Assembly: GCA_945859605.1 (NCBI GenBank)
Contig: OX243821.1
Span: forward strand, 23,056,331 to 23,120,330
Direction: 5' to 3'
Length of the DNA: 64,000 nucleotides
Origin: Lumbricus rubellus
Lineage: Eukaryota > Annelida > Clitellata > Crassiclitellata > Lumbricidae
This document shows, one piece after another, positions 1-9,789 of this stretch. Both the position numbers and the translations under genes were made by a program. Below the pieces are notes generated by a model. The model did not search any database, had not been told where the DNA came from, and saw only the letters and a list, made by a program, of their open reading frames with translations. Each line of letters starts with the position of its first letter. Position 1 is the first letter of the stretch.

Positions 1-181
1 AGCCGAAGGGTTGCAGGTTCGAATCCACCTGAAGTCGCCGCGTAGGGACCTTGGGCAAGTCCTTCACTCGCAATTGCTCAGCGATTCAGGGTGAAACTCC
101 GATTCAGTGTCCGATCTGTCGTCGGAAGCGCCTCTGAGTAGGGAGCTTGAAGAGGCGCTATAACAATTGCACATACATACA
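1..181 (+). repeat. tRNA-headed SINE (family B), cut by the window start
   Basis: The copy begins inside the tRNA-like head. A pol III B box is visible (GGTTCGAATCC). It is followed by the family body (AAGTCGCCGCGTAGGGACCT) and the tail GAAGAGGCGCTATAACA. Related copies lie at 485-690, 17187-17270, 23158-23375, 29302-29519 and 43495-43690, so this is an interspersed element and not a tRNA gene. SINEs are non-coding retroposons copied by LINE enzymes. Confidence 0.8.
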
Positions 182-484
182 AACAAATATTATAATATCT
201 GTTTGCATTTTGTCAGCGTTGTGGTTTGTTATCTCGAATGAAGATGAACTAGCAAAGAAGCTATGTATAATATGTTCATTTTCCGCTCTTACTTAAATAA
301 TAATTGGACACTTAAAAGGGGTGTCGAAAAAACTGCCGAACCCATATAAAAAACGGATGCATTGCGTAATCGGACTCGCTGTCTAATACAGTTCTGGCGC
401 AAAAGCGATATGAAATTGTAGACATTTGTGCAGGAAATATTGTGATTTTTAAATATTATTTGTCGATGAATAATATATTGTGGG

Positions 485-690
485 GCGCGGTAGTGCAGTG
501 GTGAGCTGCGTGCATTGGAGCCAGATAGTTCTGGATTCGAATCCACCTTGTATTAACCGTTGCGTATTCTTTCACTCGCAGTTGTTCTTGAGCTTCAGAG
601 TGAAAGTCCGCTTCACAGTTGTGCAGTTGGGAGCGCCTCTGAGTAGTAATAATATTATTGAATGGTGCCATAACAAGTGCACATACACAC
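485..690 (+). repeat. tRNA-headed SINE (family B-like), near full length
   Basis: The head has an A-box-like segment (TAGTGCAGTGGTGAGC) and a B box (GGATTCGAATCC). The body ends in GGAGCGCCTCTGAGTAG and a tail with ACAAGTGCACATACAC. The head differs from the copy at 1-181 while the tail is shared. This suggests two related subfamilies with one 3' domain. Confidence 0.75.
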
Positions 691-1265
691 ATTCCACTCT
701 TTTCTGTTCTGTTCTGTTCTGTTCTGTTCTGTTCTGTTCTGTTCTGTTATGTACCATTCCGTTCTATTTTGCTATATACTATCCAATCTATCCAATTTAT
801 CAAATCTATCCAATCCTATCCTATCCCATATTCTTCTCTATCTGTGCAATTCCATTCTATTCCATATCATCGGAACTAATTCGTCGAGGTCCCGAATCAC
901 CTTCACACCGAACGACGCAGGATGATAACAGCAAGCAGACCTTGGTGACCAGGCATCCGAGAGGAACGTTGGGCGGAGGACGGAGGGACGAGGCCTGCAT
1001 GCAGGGTCGGTGGGTGGATGGGTGGGTGGGATATTGCGAGTAACACGCTTAGACCATTAGTCTAATGTTGAAGACTCGTCTAAAACGGGGAACAGTTGTA
1101 TTTAATCGACCGTACAAGGGAATATTCTATCTGGTTGGCACGCTCACTTGCTCCATTACCCTACAAGTCTCTTTATCTTTCTGTCTGTGTATGTGTCTGT
1201 TTGTCTGTCTTTGTCTGTATTTGCCTGTCATTGTCTGTCTGGTTGACTCTGTGCGTTTCTCTAAA
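600..1265 (+). repeat. Repeat F, copy 1 (matches 17187-17890)
   Basis: It starts in the SINE tail. It continues through a TTCTG pentamer run (702-748), a CTATCCAAT-like run (about 780-830), a GC-richer block (AACGTTGGGCGGAGGACGG) and a TGTC-rich run (1175-1240). The same order recurs at 17187-17890 with substitutions and different array lengths. Weaker similarity continues at 3240-3500 against 17930-18200, so copy 1 has probably been split by later insertions. Reading frames here come from the simple repeats and are not genes. Confidence 0.7.
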
Positions 1266-1289
1266 CACAATGAATAGAGAAATGGACAT

Positions 1290-1865
1290 ATTAATTTCTT
1301 ATGTTGAATTAAGAGGCCATGCACACTTTGGTAAAGAGAAAAGATTTAACATTATGTGTACCAGAGAAATTATACATAGAGTACTTTGAATTAGATATAG
1401 AGGTGTCCATGTCAACAGCAGTAGAAGTTACAGGAAGAAGCATTACGCATTATTAAGTAAAGTCGTCCAAGGTCACGTGGCCAGTAATTTTCGTTTACTT
1501 ACCAGCTTACGCCGGTACCAAATTATACTGCTTGGTGACAGAGGTACGTGTGCGTAAACAACTTGCCCAAGGTCGTTATCCGGATTCGAACCGCAACCGC
1601 CCGCCCCGTGAGCGAGCGCGTTACCAATCAGCCACCAGTTCGCACTATTACGCATTATTACTAAATCCTAATTAATTTATTAATTTTTATTTATTATGTC
1701 ATTTATGTTGAATTAAGAGACCAAACTCTCAGTAGAGGAAATATTTATGCTTACGTGCATCAACCAAATAATTATATAGAGTTCTATGAGTAGTATAGAG
1801 GTGTCGACGTCAGCGTCATTAGAAGCTATACACGAAAAAACCATAAGCATTATTATTAAATCCCT
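1290..1865 (+). repeat. Direct duplication interrupted by a SINE
   Basis: Segments at about 1290-1455 and 1683-1865 share the same order of words: ATGTTGAATTAAGAG, then TATAGAGTNCTNTGA, then ATAGAGGTGTC, then AGCATTA. The gap between them is filled by the reverse-strand SINE at 1456-1646. The AGAGGTGTC piece is a form of the TATATA-AGGTGT module found across the window. Confidence 0.6.
1456..1646 (-). repeat. tRNA-headed SINE (family A) with a perfect 14-bp target duplication
   Basis: Read on the minus strand, the element starts with a tRNA-like head. The A box is TGGCTGATTGGTAACG and the B box is GGTTCGAATCC. It then continues GACCTTGGGCAAGTTGTTTA. It is bracketed by identical copies of ATTACGCATTATTA at 1442-1455 and 1647-1660, the signature of target-primed retroposition. 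The intact duplication suggests a fairly recent insertion. Confidence 0.88.
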
Positions 1866-1884
1866 ATCTATTTATTTATATTTA

Positions 1885-2100
1885 TTTGATATTGTTACCG
1901 ATATCGCTATCGTTGTCGTTACTATTATCATTATCATTAACATTGTCGTTATCATTGTCATCATCATCATCATCATCATTGTCAGCAATATCATCAATAT
2001 TATCATCACCAAACGCTTTTAAATCAGCCACCCTTCCTTACTTCGTTCGTTCGTCCCTCCCTTCCTTTCTCTCTTCCTCCCTCCGTCCGTCCGTCGATAA
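1885..2100 (+). repeat. Triplet (ATC/GTT) and CCCTTCC/CCGT simple repeats
   Basis: Imperfect ATC, ATT and GTC triplets run from about 1895 to 2012. A pyrimidine-rich CGTT, TCCC and CCGT run follows to about 2095. The open frames across this block are low-complexity Ile/Val/Ser strings and are not credible proteins. Confidence 0.8.
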
Positions 2101-2792
2101 GAGGGGCGGAACAGCTACTAAGGCTGGTGTCGTCTGGACTGGGAATTGGAAGGTGGAGGATCAGATGACACAGGGTAAGATTTCTTGAAAAGCAGTGTCT
2201 TGAGTTTCGAATGAAAAGCCCGAGGTGTGATGGGTAGAGAAGTTTAGTTCAACAACACTGTGTAATAGCAGATGACGATTTGCAAGTTGGAGACGCCCTC
2301 CTCCTTTAAATTGCGTTTGGATTGGCACCACCTTTGTATCATCAGTTACGGAATTCTTTTTTTAAAAATACTTTTCGGTCGTAGACACTTGGTAAGCATT
2401 CGCCGATTTAATCTTATTTATACATATTGTATAGCTTTAACAAGGTGTCTAAACGACTACAATTAAATTTTAAAAAAGTTACTCGATATTTAACATTTAA
2501 AAAGGTGTTTAATAAATCCTCTCATAATTTGCAATTTGTAAAGATTTAAATCACACCTTAATCCACAATACAACTTCTTGAAAACTATAAAATCCAAACT
2601 TCCATACAATAATGACACGAATGTTCTTCCCCGACGTGGTGCGAATATCTCTTTCCCATCGCCGACGAAGACCAGCGCACCGGGCTGGTGTCCCCTATCC
2701 TTCGATTCGGTCGCTGAAACGAAATCGTATTAGTGTGTATTTAATCAAACTTATCAAAATATTGTTTCTCCCATGAGGGGTCTTGTACCGTA
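2100..2792. other. No gene seen; one AGGTGT module
   Basis: This stretch has no recognisable coding exon. It contains a form of the dispersed module near 2408-2450 (TTTATACATATTG then AACAAGGTGTCTAA). A CAGGGTAAGA donor-like word near 2170 follows a pyrimidine tract, but I could not build a supported exon from it. Confidence 0.4.
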
Positions 2793-3108
2793 CAAGGCCG
2801 TAGACAGGGGGGTGTTTTGGGTGTTTGAACACCCCCGAAATGAAAAATTCAGAAAAAAAATTCTTGCATTTTTTATTCTTGATGCAAAAAAGCATGGATA
2901 AAGCCATAAAACACACCCCGAAACGAAATAATATATTAAATTTCGATCTGAAAATTCGAAGTTAACGACTAAAAAAGGTCATCAGAAATTTTGACGGTGA
3001 AAATGGAAAATATTTCCGAGATTTTCGACTGGCCGACTAAAAAAAAGGTCGTCAGAAAATTTCGTCGATAAAAACACCCCCCGAAATGAAATCCTGGCTA
3101 CGGCCTTG
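2793..3108. mobile_element. 316-bp MITE with CAAGGCCGTAG ends
   Basis: The left end reads CAAGGCCGTAGACAGGGGGG and the right end is the complement of CAAGGCCGTAGCCAGG. Both ends are followed inward by ACACCCC/CGAAATGAA-type sequence. The interior has further inverted similarity (AAAAAGGTCRTCAGAAA twice). Flanks CTTGTACCGTA (2782-2792) and CTTGTACGGTT (3109-3119) agree at 9 of 11 positions and are probably a target duplication. No transposase is present. The superfamily is not decided; a 9-11 bp duplication would fit a Mutator-like element. Confidence 0.8.
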
Positions 3109-3119
3109 CTTGTACGGTT

Positions 3120-3660
3120 GTATACCCCCCGACCTGTCAAAGCACCAATCGGTTTGACGACGTCCCTATAGGGGCGTTATCCCCAGAGGGTAAAAATAGC
3201 GCTCTTATAATTATATCTGCAAAACAGTTGCGCGGGAATATGGCACGCAATATGGGACTCGAATTTAGTTTTCTAATTTCTTTAATAATTTTTTATTGTT
3301 GTTTTGTTTATGTGGCTCTATTATTTTTGTGCATCCTAAATTTGTTTAGATTTTACAATCTGGACGATTTATTTATACTTCTTACTTACCTTTCTGTTTG
3401 TTTATTAAATGACGGAACCAGCCTTATATTTTTTACAAATTTGTTTATTTATATTTCTTTATTTCTTCTTGTTAGTTATGCTGAATCGATTTGCCAAAAT
3501 ATGCCACGGCGTCGTTATTATAAGTGAAGCGCATTACTTTACTTCAATGCCTTTCTTCTGAAATGGTTCTCGCTGAACACCTTTCTAAATGAAATACACA
3601 GCTCTATATTAACTGTCTATATCGTTTGCTTTTAGTATTAATACGTTGTCGTCTAGAGTT
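3120..3660. other. No gene seen; weak match to 17930-18230
   Basis: Words such as GTTAGTTATGCTGAATC and CTTACTT...TTTATTAAAT occur in the same order at 17930-18180. This makes it the likely downstream part of repeat F. A hydrophobic frame at 3228-3527 is AT-rich, lacks a recognisable family and is more likely chance. Just past 3550 lies a reverse-orientation module (GAACACCTTTCTAAATG). Confidence 0.4.
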
Positions 3661-3662
3661 AT

Positions 3663-3915
3663 AAAAAGTAAAATCCTATCCCGTTCCATGAGGAACATAG
3701 GGAGGCGCTCATCTTATTTTCAATGGCCCTGAGCCAGCAATGGACGAATCCCAAGGTCCTGGACACGACGATACCAGTGTAGGCTATCAGCAGGACTTGC
3801 TGTATACTTCCCAGCTTACGCCGGTAACAAATTATACTGCTTGGTGACCGAGGCACGTGTGCGTAAACAACTTGCCCAAGGTCGTTACCCGGAGTCGAAC
3901 CGCAACCGCCCGCAC
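3663..3915 (-). repeat. tRNA-headed SINE (family A), longer 3' part
   Basis: On the minus strand the B box region (GGTTCGACTCCGGGTAACGA) and the following ACCTTGGGCAAGTTGTTTAC match the SINE at 1456-1646. This copy keeps a longer 3' body ending in GGAACGGGATAGGATTTTAC. The A-box end is truncated near 3915. Confidence 0.75.
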
Positions 3916-4374
3916 TCGTCTAAAGTTAACGTCATATCAAAATTCTGCAAAGCAAACCTATTCATAAAATGTGTTACATTATGATCCTAAAATTGATCTG
4001 AAGTTTAAATCAATGAAAATTGAAACGAGATTGAATTTAAAATCTGATACCGAGCATATGAAGTGGTTGTAGCTAAACACCTTTATAATAGAGTTTAGTC
4101 ATTTTATATTAACTATCCATGTGCTCATGAAGTGCTGGAACATACTGATGTTAAATTTAAACAACTACAAGGCCAGAACTTGCAATCGTTAGGGTATTAG
4201 CCAGTTATTAGTGCTTCGGTTGCACCAGTGGAGGGTAGGATGGTGATTGCGTGCCTGCGTGGATGGTAGGGTTAGGAGTGTGCGAAGAGATGACATTTTG
4301 GAAGGGGAGGTGGGTGTTGAGTGGTCTGTGATGAATTAAGGTCATCTGACAATGGACAGCGCGGTTCATATTGA

Positions 4375-4520
4375 CTGAATTTAGACGAACGAACGAACGA
4401 TGAGGATGATGATGATGGCGACGACGGCGACGGCGACGACGATGATGATGATGTTGCGGTGGTGGTGGTTGTGGTGGTGACGGCGGCGATGACGATTGTG
4501 GTGGTGGTGGTGGTGGTGTT
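4375..4520. repeat. GAT/GGT triplet microsatellite
   Basis: ACGA repeats (about 4383-4400) pass into GAT, GCGAC and GGT triplets. Low-complexity frames on both strands are by-products. Confidence 0.85.
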
Positions 4521-4734
4521 ATTTGAATGATTCATGACAGCATAGACAATAATGTAGTTGTAGCAGTAGTGCTAATAAATAATGTGTTCAATGAAGAATA
4601 TATATTTTTTATGATGATATTCGTTGTTGTAGTAGTTATGATAATTATAATTACTCAAATCAGTGCTGACTTTTTTGATGATGATTATGATTTTTGGTAA
4701 TAAAATGATAATGATGATGATGAGGATTATGATG

Positions 4735-4754
4735 GGGCTGGCGGTAGCTATAGC

Positions 4755-4813
<59 letters not shown>

Positions 4814-4992
4814 TAGTAGTAGTGGTAGTGGTAGTGGTAGTGGTAGTGGTAGTGGTAGCGGTAGTGGTAGCGGTAGCGGTAGCGATAGCGGTAGCGGTAG
4901 CGGTAGCGGTAGCGATAAAGGTAGCGGTAGCGGTGGAGGTGGCGGTGGCGGCGGCGGCGGCGGCAGCGGCAGCGGCAGCGGCAGCGGCAGCG

Positions 4993-5025
<33 letters not shown>

Positions 5026-5036
5026 TAGTATTAGCA
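4735..5036 (+). repeat. Graded compound triplet/hexamer microsatellite
   Basis: The array changes composition in order: pure GTA triplets (about 4754-4808), GTAGTG hexamers, GTAGCG hexamers, a GGTGGC/GGCGGC block (about 4934-4962), GGCAGC hexamers, then GCA triplets to about 5021. It gives long poly-Val/Ala frames on one strand and poly-Leu/Pro on the other. These are not proteins. Confidence 0.95.
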
Positions 5037-5204
5037 GTAAGCAGTAAATCTCTATGACTCATAAAATGTACATAGTTATTGACAATAATATGTGCACATG
5101 ATAAACATGTTTTTCAACACCTGTATTACACAAGTCAATGTCCTACAAGTATTCTAAACATGCCACTGTTATTTAGGTTCACCACTGTAGTCACAAACTG
5201 TCTT

Positions 5205-5296
5205 GCTTATTAAGTGCTGTAATATGTCAAGCAAATTTCTGTCCAGGGTAACCGACTCTGTTGTCATAGACCCTGGTCAAACCGGATCCATCCTTC
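5205..5296 (+). repeat. Dispersed ~90-bp hairpin domain (copy 1)
   Basis: The sequence TCAAGCAAATTTCTGTCCAG leads into a stem CCAGGGT (5243-5249). A 20-nt loop and the matching ACCCTGG (5270-5276) follow, then TCAAACCGGATCCATCC. The same block recurs at 20741-20838, 26885-26982 and 52755-52852. Inverted or partial forms lie at 8523-8565, 48935-48995 and 60270-60355. Copies end in ATCC-type short repeats, as LINE or SINE 3' ends do. Confidence 0.75.
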
Positions 5297-5387
5297 TTCG
5301 AGGTCGAAAAAATCTCGCCATATATTCCACCCCATTTCTTCCATACATGTACTCTTCTCCTTCTTTTATCACATCCTCCTACTCACT

Positions 5388-5470
5388 GGCGGAAACCTAG
5401 AGGGGACAGGGGGGACGGTCCCCCCAATGAAGACGTTGGGGGGGACGGCCCATGCATTTGTCCCCCCCAA
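5388..5470. mobile_element. G/C-run palindromic block, transposon-end-like
   Basis: The block holds GGGGGGACGGTCCCCCC followed by TTGGGGGGGACGGCC and TGTCCCCCCCAATG, so the two halves are inverted and C-rich. This looks like a DNA-transposon terminus. I could not find a convincing partner end or target duplication. Confidence 0.35.
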
Positions 5471-5752
5471 TGTTCAAGCGTTCGGACATGTACACATTCT
5501 TCAGCAGAGAACTAGAGAGAAAAAAGTTTAGCAGATGAAGTAAATATTTATAATGATATGAATTCCAGGGAAATCTAGGCTCTAACCAAATTTATTAAGT
5601 CCCACGTTGGATAGTTTGCGAACATTATACTGTTCAGATAAGACACCTTTTTAACTTGTTAGCCATTATTACAAAAGCCTTGCCAAAACCCAACGTCACA
5701 CAAAACCCCACGACGCTGGTGAAGAATAAAGCATTCGCGCGACTGTGGTGGG

Positions 5753-6392
5753 CATGGCCAGAGTTTGGTCTCAGCTCTTGGGGGGGGGGGGCTAAATCAT
5801 AAATCGCCTTTCGTGGGTGTGGGTATACCACCGAGCGGCAGAAGGACGAGCGCCAAAACGCGAAGCGCCTAAAGGGGAATGTGCAAAGTTTCCCTAAACA
5901 ATAATTAAATAGACTAACAATGTCGACTATAATAGGCCTACCAATTTTTGTCTATGACGTCATAAAAGTCATTAACCTGTTGATTTCAATGTCCCGCGGA
6001 TCTCTATTATAGTCAAGTCAACTTCAAGACAGCAGGTCGTTGATAATACTGGATTCAAAATGATATCCTTATACACCCGAAAAACGTTGATTATACTGGA
6101 ATCAAAATGATGTCTTTACACACCGGAAAATCGCTGATAATAGAGATACAAATTGATGTCCTTACACACTCGAAATCGTTTATAATAAAAAATCAACATG
6201 TTTTTACAATTTTACACACCCGAAAATCGTTGATTATACTGGAGTCTGTATGATGTCTTAAGACACCCCAAAATCTTCAATAATTTTGGAATTAAAATTA
6301 TGTCTATCGACACCTGAAAATCGTTGATAATACTTAAATCAAAAATGATGTTCTTAGACACCCGAAAATCGTTGATAGTACGAGAATCAAAT
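5753..6392 (+). mobile_element. FB1-type foldback element, left-arm fragment
   Basis: The end CATGGCCAGAGTTTGGTCTC and the G-run match the FB1 terminus. After a divergent stretch, GCGGATCTCTATTATAGTCA near 5997 begins the same lead-in as FB1. About eight units of the FB1 array follow (GACACCCGAAAATCGTTGAT). No right arm is found nearby, so this is a solo arm or a truncated copy. It is more diverged than the two copies at 19-27 kb. Confidence 0.75.
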
Positions 6393-6784
6393 TGCATAAT
6401 AAAAATTAAAGAATTTGGTCATAGATTTGAAAAAAAATCAGTACTTACTACTTAGCATGATTTTATGGTATAATTATATCGTTGATTGAATGCATTACAG
6501 AGGTGTCCATGCTAATTGCTTCGAATTTTTTTTGCAAAGCAATTGTGTGAAATTTGGCAAATTCCTTCATTATATAAATTCATGACATAAGCTTTAAAAG
6601 AGGTGTCTAATACAATCTGCACTCCGATCGTGTTCAATAACAAATTACAGTTTGAAATACTTCTATCGGGACTGAGAAAATGCTACAATTAGATGTGAAC
6701 ATTAAAAAAACAGCCTTCTTTCACCCCTGCCAACTCGGCGCTTCGCGCTTCAGCGATCGTCCTTCAGCCGCTCGTACGTCCCCC

Positions 6785-6831
6785 CCAAAGTTCGGACCAG
6801 GTGTCCGTCCCTCCCAAAGTTCGGACCAGGT
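6785..6831 (+). repeat. Tandem pair, period 29 bp
   Basis: CCAAAGTTCGGACCAGGT occurs at 6785-6802 and again at 6814-6831. A CT-rich run to about 6985 follows and leads into repeat D. Confidence 0.8.
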
Positions 6832-6984
6832 TTCCGCCCGTGCTCCTACTCCGTTTTTCTTCCTATCTTCATCTCCTCCAATCCTCTTCATTCTCATTAT
6901 ATTCGTCATCCTCCTTCTTCCTATTTCTCAACAACTGAATCCTCCTCCTTCTCCTCCTCCTCCTCCTCGTCGTCCTCCTCCTCC

Positions 6985-8190
6985 TCATCTGCCTCTAATT
7001 CTGTTCAACGTAGCATAAGTCCAACGCATGATTCCATGCAACGCTCTACTCAGACGAGCGCTTTCTAGCGTCTGATTATAAGTCAACGACTGATTGCAAA
7101 GCACAACAGCTGAGAACAACGACCGTTCGGGGGCGCCACTGATCCCCGAGGTGCAGAAAGTCACTCCGTCTTAACCAACGACCCTACCGCACCTGTTCCG
7201 ATAAGAATCGTCGTCACAATAAAACTGACTATAAAAGTGCAATAACGATGACCGTAATGGACATTTTGCCGCTTGAATTAGAACATTAATTTGGCAGAAC
7301 GGAGGATAAAGACAGTAACCGAATGGCCATAGCATATTATAATAGGCAATTAAGTGTATTGCAATACAAAATAGTACAATGGGACTCAATACTATACAAA
7401 GTAATACAAAGCAATACAATACAACACACTATACAATAGAATGCAAAGCAATACTATACAAGGCAATACAATACCATGCAATACTCTACGATAAAATAAA
7501 TTACAATACGAAAAACACTACGATTAAAGTGTGGTACACGAGTAGGATGTACACACTGCATAAAATATTATAAGCTAAAAAATATAATGAATTGCAGTGT
7601 CATTAAATATGATGAAACAAAATTCAATGCAAACCTTTCTTATTGTATGCTTCTACATAATTGTTGAGAAGTGATATAATAACGTTGAGCATTGTGTGTG
7701 AAGAACTTCGATCAAGCTCGCTGTACAGGAATGATAATCTTAATATTCAACTGTAATAGATATGCGTATCTATTAATTTTTATAAAGTCTTTGTGTAGTT
7801 TTTTTTACTAGTGAAGTCGTTGTTCAAGATCCATACACAGCAATCGTGATTGTGCAATGTGAAGTGCATAACAGAATGACTGATGCACGCATTGTCAACG
7901 TGCAAAAAAGTGAAAAATCTAGAACGAAGCCTGGCATCAAACGGTAGAAGCAGGTTAGAAAGAGACGGAAGAGAAATGATCAGTGCATAATGATTGTAGC
8001 GAAAGAATAGGAAAGCATGTTGTTGTTGTGCATAGCGAAAGAATGTTGTTGTGAAGGGAGAGAGACGTATGCTTAATCCAGACAATGAAGATCTGGAAAG
8101 CAATTTTTTAACTAACAGCAATGAGTTGTTGCTCCCTAAGAGTGTTATAATTATGTCATTGGGAAAACTTAAATCTTCACTACTATTATA
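6985..8190 (+). repeat. Repeat D, copy without the FB1 insertion
   Basis: The first part (about 6985-7350) has a GC-rich conserved block around AGACGAGCGCTTTCTAGCGT and CGTTCGGGGGCGCCACTGAT. The second part has ACAAT/GCAAT pentamers (7375-7500), then GCGTTGAGCATT-like and GTTGTTCAAGATCCATACAC blocks. Related copies are at 18600-22500 and 24739-28640 (each split by FB1), at 41935-43340 (split by a TTAA element) and at 63600-63950. Here the FB1 target appears once, as CATATTAT near 7342, so this is the empty-site relative. No transposase is visible. Confidence 0.8.
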
Positions 8191-8299
8191 ATGATATAAT
8201 AATTTTAAGCGACTTTATAATTTATATGAAAGCAGCAGCAGTAAAAACAGGTTTTTTTAAGATGATAATTTTTTATTTAGTGTTAATAAGATTACTATT

Positions 8300-8520
8300 T
8301 TTATTTTAATTTGATGCCGGTGGTGGTGGTTTTGGTGGTGGTGGTGGTGTTGATGTTGGTTGTGGTGGTGATTGTGGTGGGATTCAAAACTATACAAATT
8401 AATACAATACGATATAATGCAATATGATGCAACACCCACTACAATAGAATGCAATAGCAGCAATACAATACTATACAATAAAATAAGATAGAATGCAATG
8501 AATCACCCAATGAAATACAT
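8300..8520 (+). repeat. GGT triplets and ACAAT/GCAAT pentamer array
   Basis: GGTGGTGGT-type triplets (about 8318-8380) are followed by pentamers such as ACAATACGATATAATGCAAT (about 8398-8510). The same pentamer type marks repeat D at 7.4, 21.7, 27.8 and 41.9 kb. Confidence 0.8.
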
Positions 8521-8645
8521 TACCCTGGAGAGAAATTTCCTTAGCATATTACAGCACTTGATAAGCAACTCTTAACTATTATAGAGCGTTTGCGATGAAA
8601 CATTGCACCCTTAGAAACAATTATAGAGCGTATGCGCTCTCTATT

Positions 8646-8682
8646 TATATATTTATGGCTTAGAACGTTTAAAAGGTGTCTG
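8646..8682 (+). repeat. TATATA-N22-AGGTGT module (representative copy)
   Basis: TATATA begins at 8646 and AGGTGT at 8674, 28 bp apart, with CGTTTAAAAGGTGTCTG at the second part. The same arrangement recurs on both strands. Examples are 22080/22108 and 40260/40288, with others near 40.8, 51.6, 53.0, 55.9 and 63.9 kb. The sequence between the two words varies. It is probably the 3' part of an old retroposon family, with function unknown. Confidence 0.7.
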
Positions 8683-8754
8683 TAAAAGAAGCCGTTGTTC
8701 AATTAGCTATTATTATTTTTCCACAGTTTAACGTCGTCCTATGACATTCATTCA

Positions 8755-8965
8755 TTCGGACATTTATATAGCGCACTTTCAAGTAAAAAACTACTCAGAG
8801 GCGCTCCAGACTCCAGCGCGCCCAAAAAGAAAATCTTTGGGTTTAGTAGAAAACGATCCTGGTATAGAGTCCCAGGGTGTAGGCGCAGCTCAAAAGGAAA
8901 GTTATTTCAGACCACCGGACCAACCACAGAAAAGGTTCGATTCTTCATGGTAGCAGTATACGAGC
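8755..8965 (-). repeat. SINE/LINE 3' tail domain, inverted
   Basis: Starting from CATTCATTCGGACATTTATA and TAGCGC, the sequence runs through ACTACTCAGAGGCGCTCC. The complement is the SINE tail GGAGCGCCTCTGAGTAG...GCGCTATATAAAT with TGAA repeats. Similar inverted copies lie at 46700-46870 and 48135-48420. Confidence 0.7.
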
Positions 8966-9364
8966 AAAATGAACCAAGAAGACTCCCCTATCCGCAGAGC
9001 GTAGCTGACGACGTCCTTGGATACCCAATGTAAGATGCCGAAATGGACATTGTGAGGCTTTCGTAAACTTCTCACAGAATCCGTGTGGTTGGGCTGCACC
9101 CTTTAGACACCTTTAAAACTGAGGCTCAATAAACTATTCAAGCATAATACGTGCCATGTGATTTGCTCTGTAGATGAAACATCCCACTCTTAGTAACTAC
9201 ACGTTATTTGGAACGTTAATAAAGACTATCTACTCTCGACCCTACCTATACATTGGCTAAATATGTCACTCTTATAGCAGAGAAGAACATGGTGCAGTGC
9301 CACGGGAATCCCATCCCAGGAACCGAGACGGCACTGGAAATCTATATATAAATAAAGAGTATAG

Positions 9365-9445
9365 ATTATAGGGCATTTAGGGCTATTTTTTATACCAATT
9401 AATTTGACATTTGATGACCGGAAGTGCTCAAAATAAAGTCCCAAG
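9365..9445 (-). repeat. Fragment of the Y-type TTAA element
   Basis: AGGGCATTTAGGGCTATTTT and TTGACATTTGATGACCGGAA match the complement of 59524-59610 inside the TTAA element at 59067-60066. The ends of the element are missing here. Confidence 0.65.
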
Positions 9446-9511
9446 CCTGGCATTACATGGGTGTCGTTAATATCTCGATCTCTGACCCCTATAATAGTTC
9501 TGCGACGAACG

Positions 9512-9540
9512 GACGGACGGACGGACGGACGGACGGACGT
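9512..9540 (+). repeat. GGAC tetranucleotide microsatellite
   Basis: Seven or so uninterrupted GGAC units. Nothing else is recognised in the ~100 bp around it. Confidence 0.95.
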
Positions 9541-9555
9541 ATGAGCCTACAGTAA

Positions 9556-9681
9556 TTATTGTTGCGTCAAAATCATTCCTATGTCTTTTGCTTTGACAGG
9601 TTCTGACATCTGACGAATAAATTTCTCTTTCGGAAGGTTGCGCCACATCTCTCCTTGGGATTCAACATCAAACATCGACTT
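9556..9681 (-). CDS. Exon-like coding segment, unidentified protein
   Basis: I do not recognise this protein. On the minus strand a pyrimidine tract (TTCCGTCCTTGCTTTTACCAG) is an acceptor-like site ending at 9682, and a 42-codon frame follows. It contains EMWRNLPKEKFIRQMSEPVK, later KAKDIGMILTQQ, and a TAA stop at 9556-9558. Its amino-acid make-up is more protein-like than other frames here. It may be a terminal exon of a minus-strand gene or a fossil of a mobile element. No partner exon and no poly(A) signal were found. Confidence 0.35.
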   Translation of the reverse strand, partial: KSMFDVESQGEMWRNLPKEKFIRQMSEPVKAKDIGMILTQQ

Positions 9682-9789
9682 CTGGTAAAAGCAAGGACGG
9701 AACAGATCGGAACACAGGTAGGAACAAGTTGATAAAATATAAAAGTGACATCTGACGAATGAGGAAAACTTAATTTCCGTCATCGCAGT

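Noticed and set aside
1473..1655. A tRNA gene on the minus strand
   Set aside because: It is a SINE head: the similarity extends past the tRNA part, a second copy exists at 3.7-3.9 kb, and target duplications flank the longer unit.
4663..5062. Poly-Val/Ala and poly-Leu/Pro open frames over 100 codons
   Set aside because: They follow the GTA/GCA microsatellite and have no sequence beyond the repeat.
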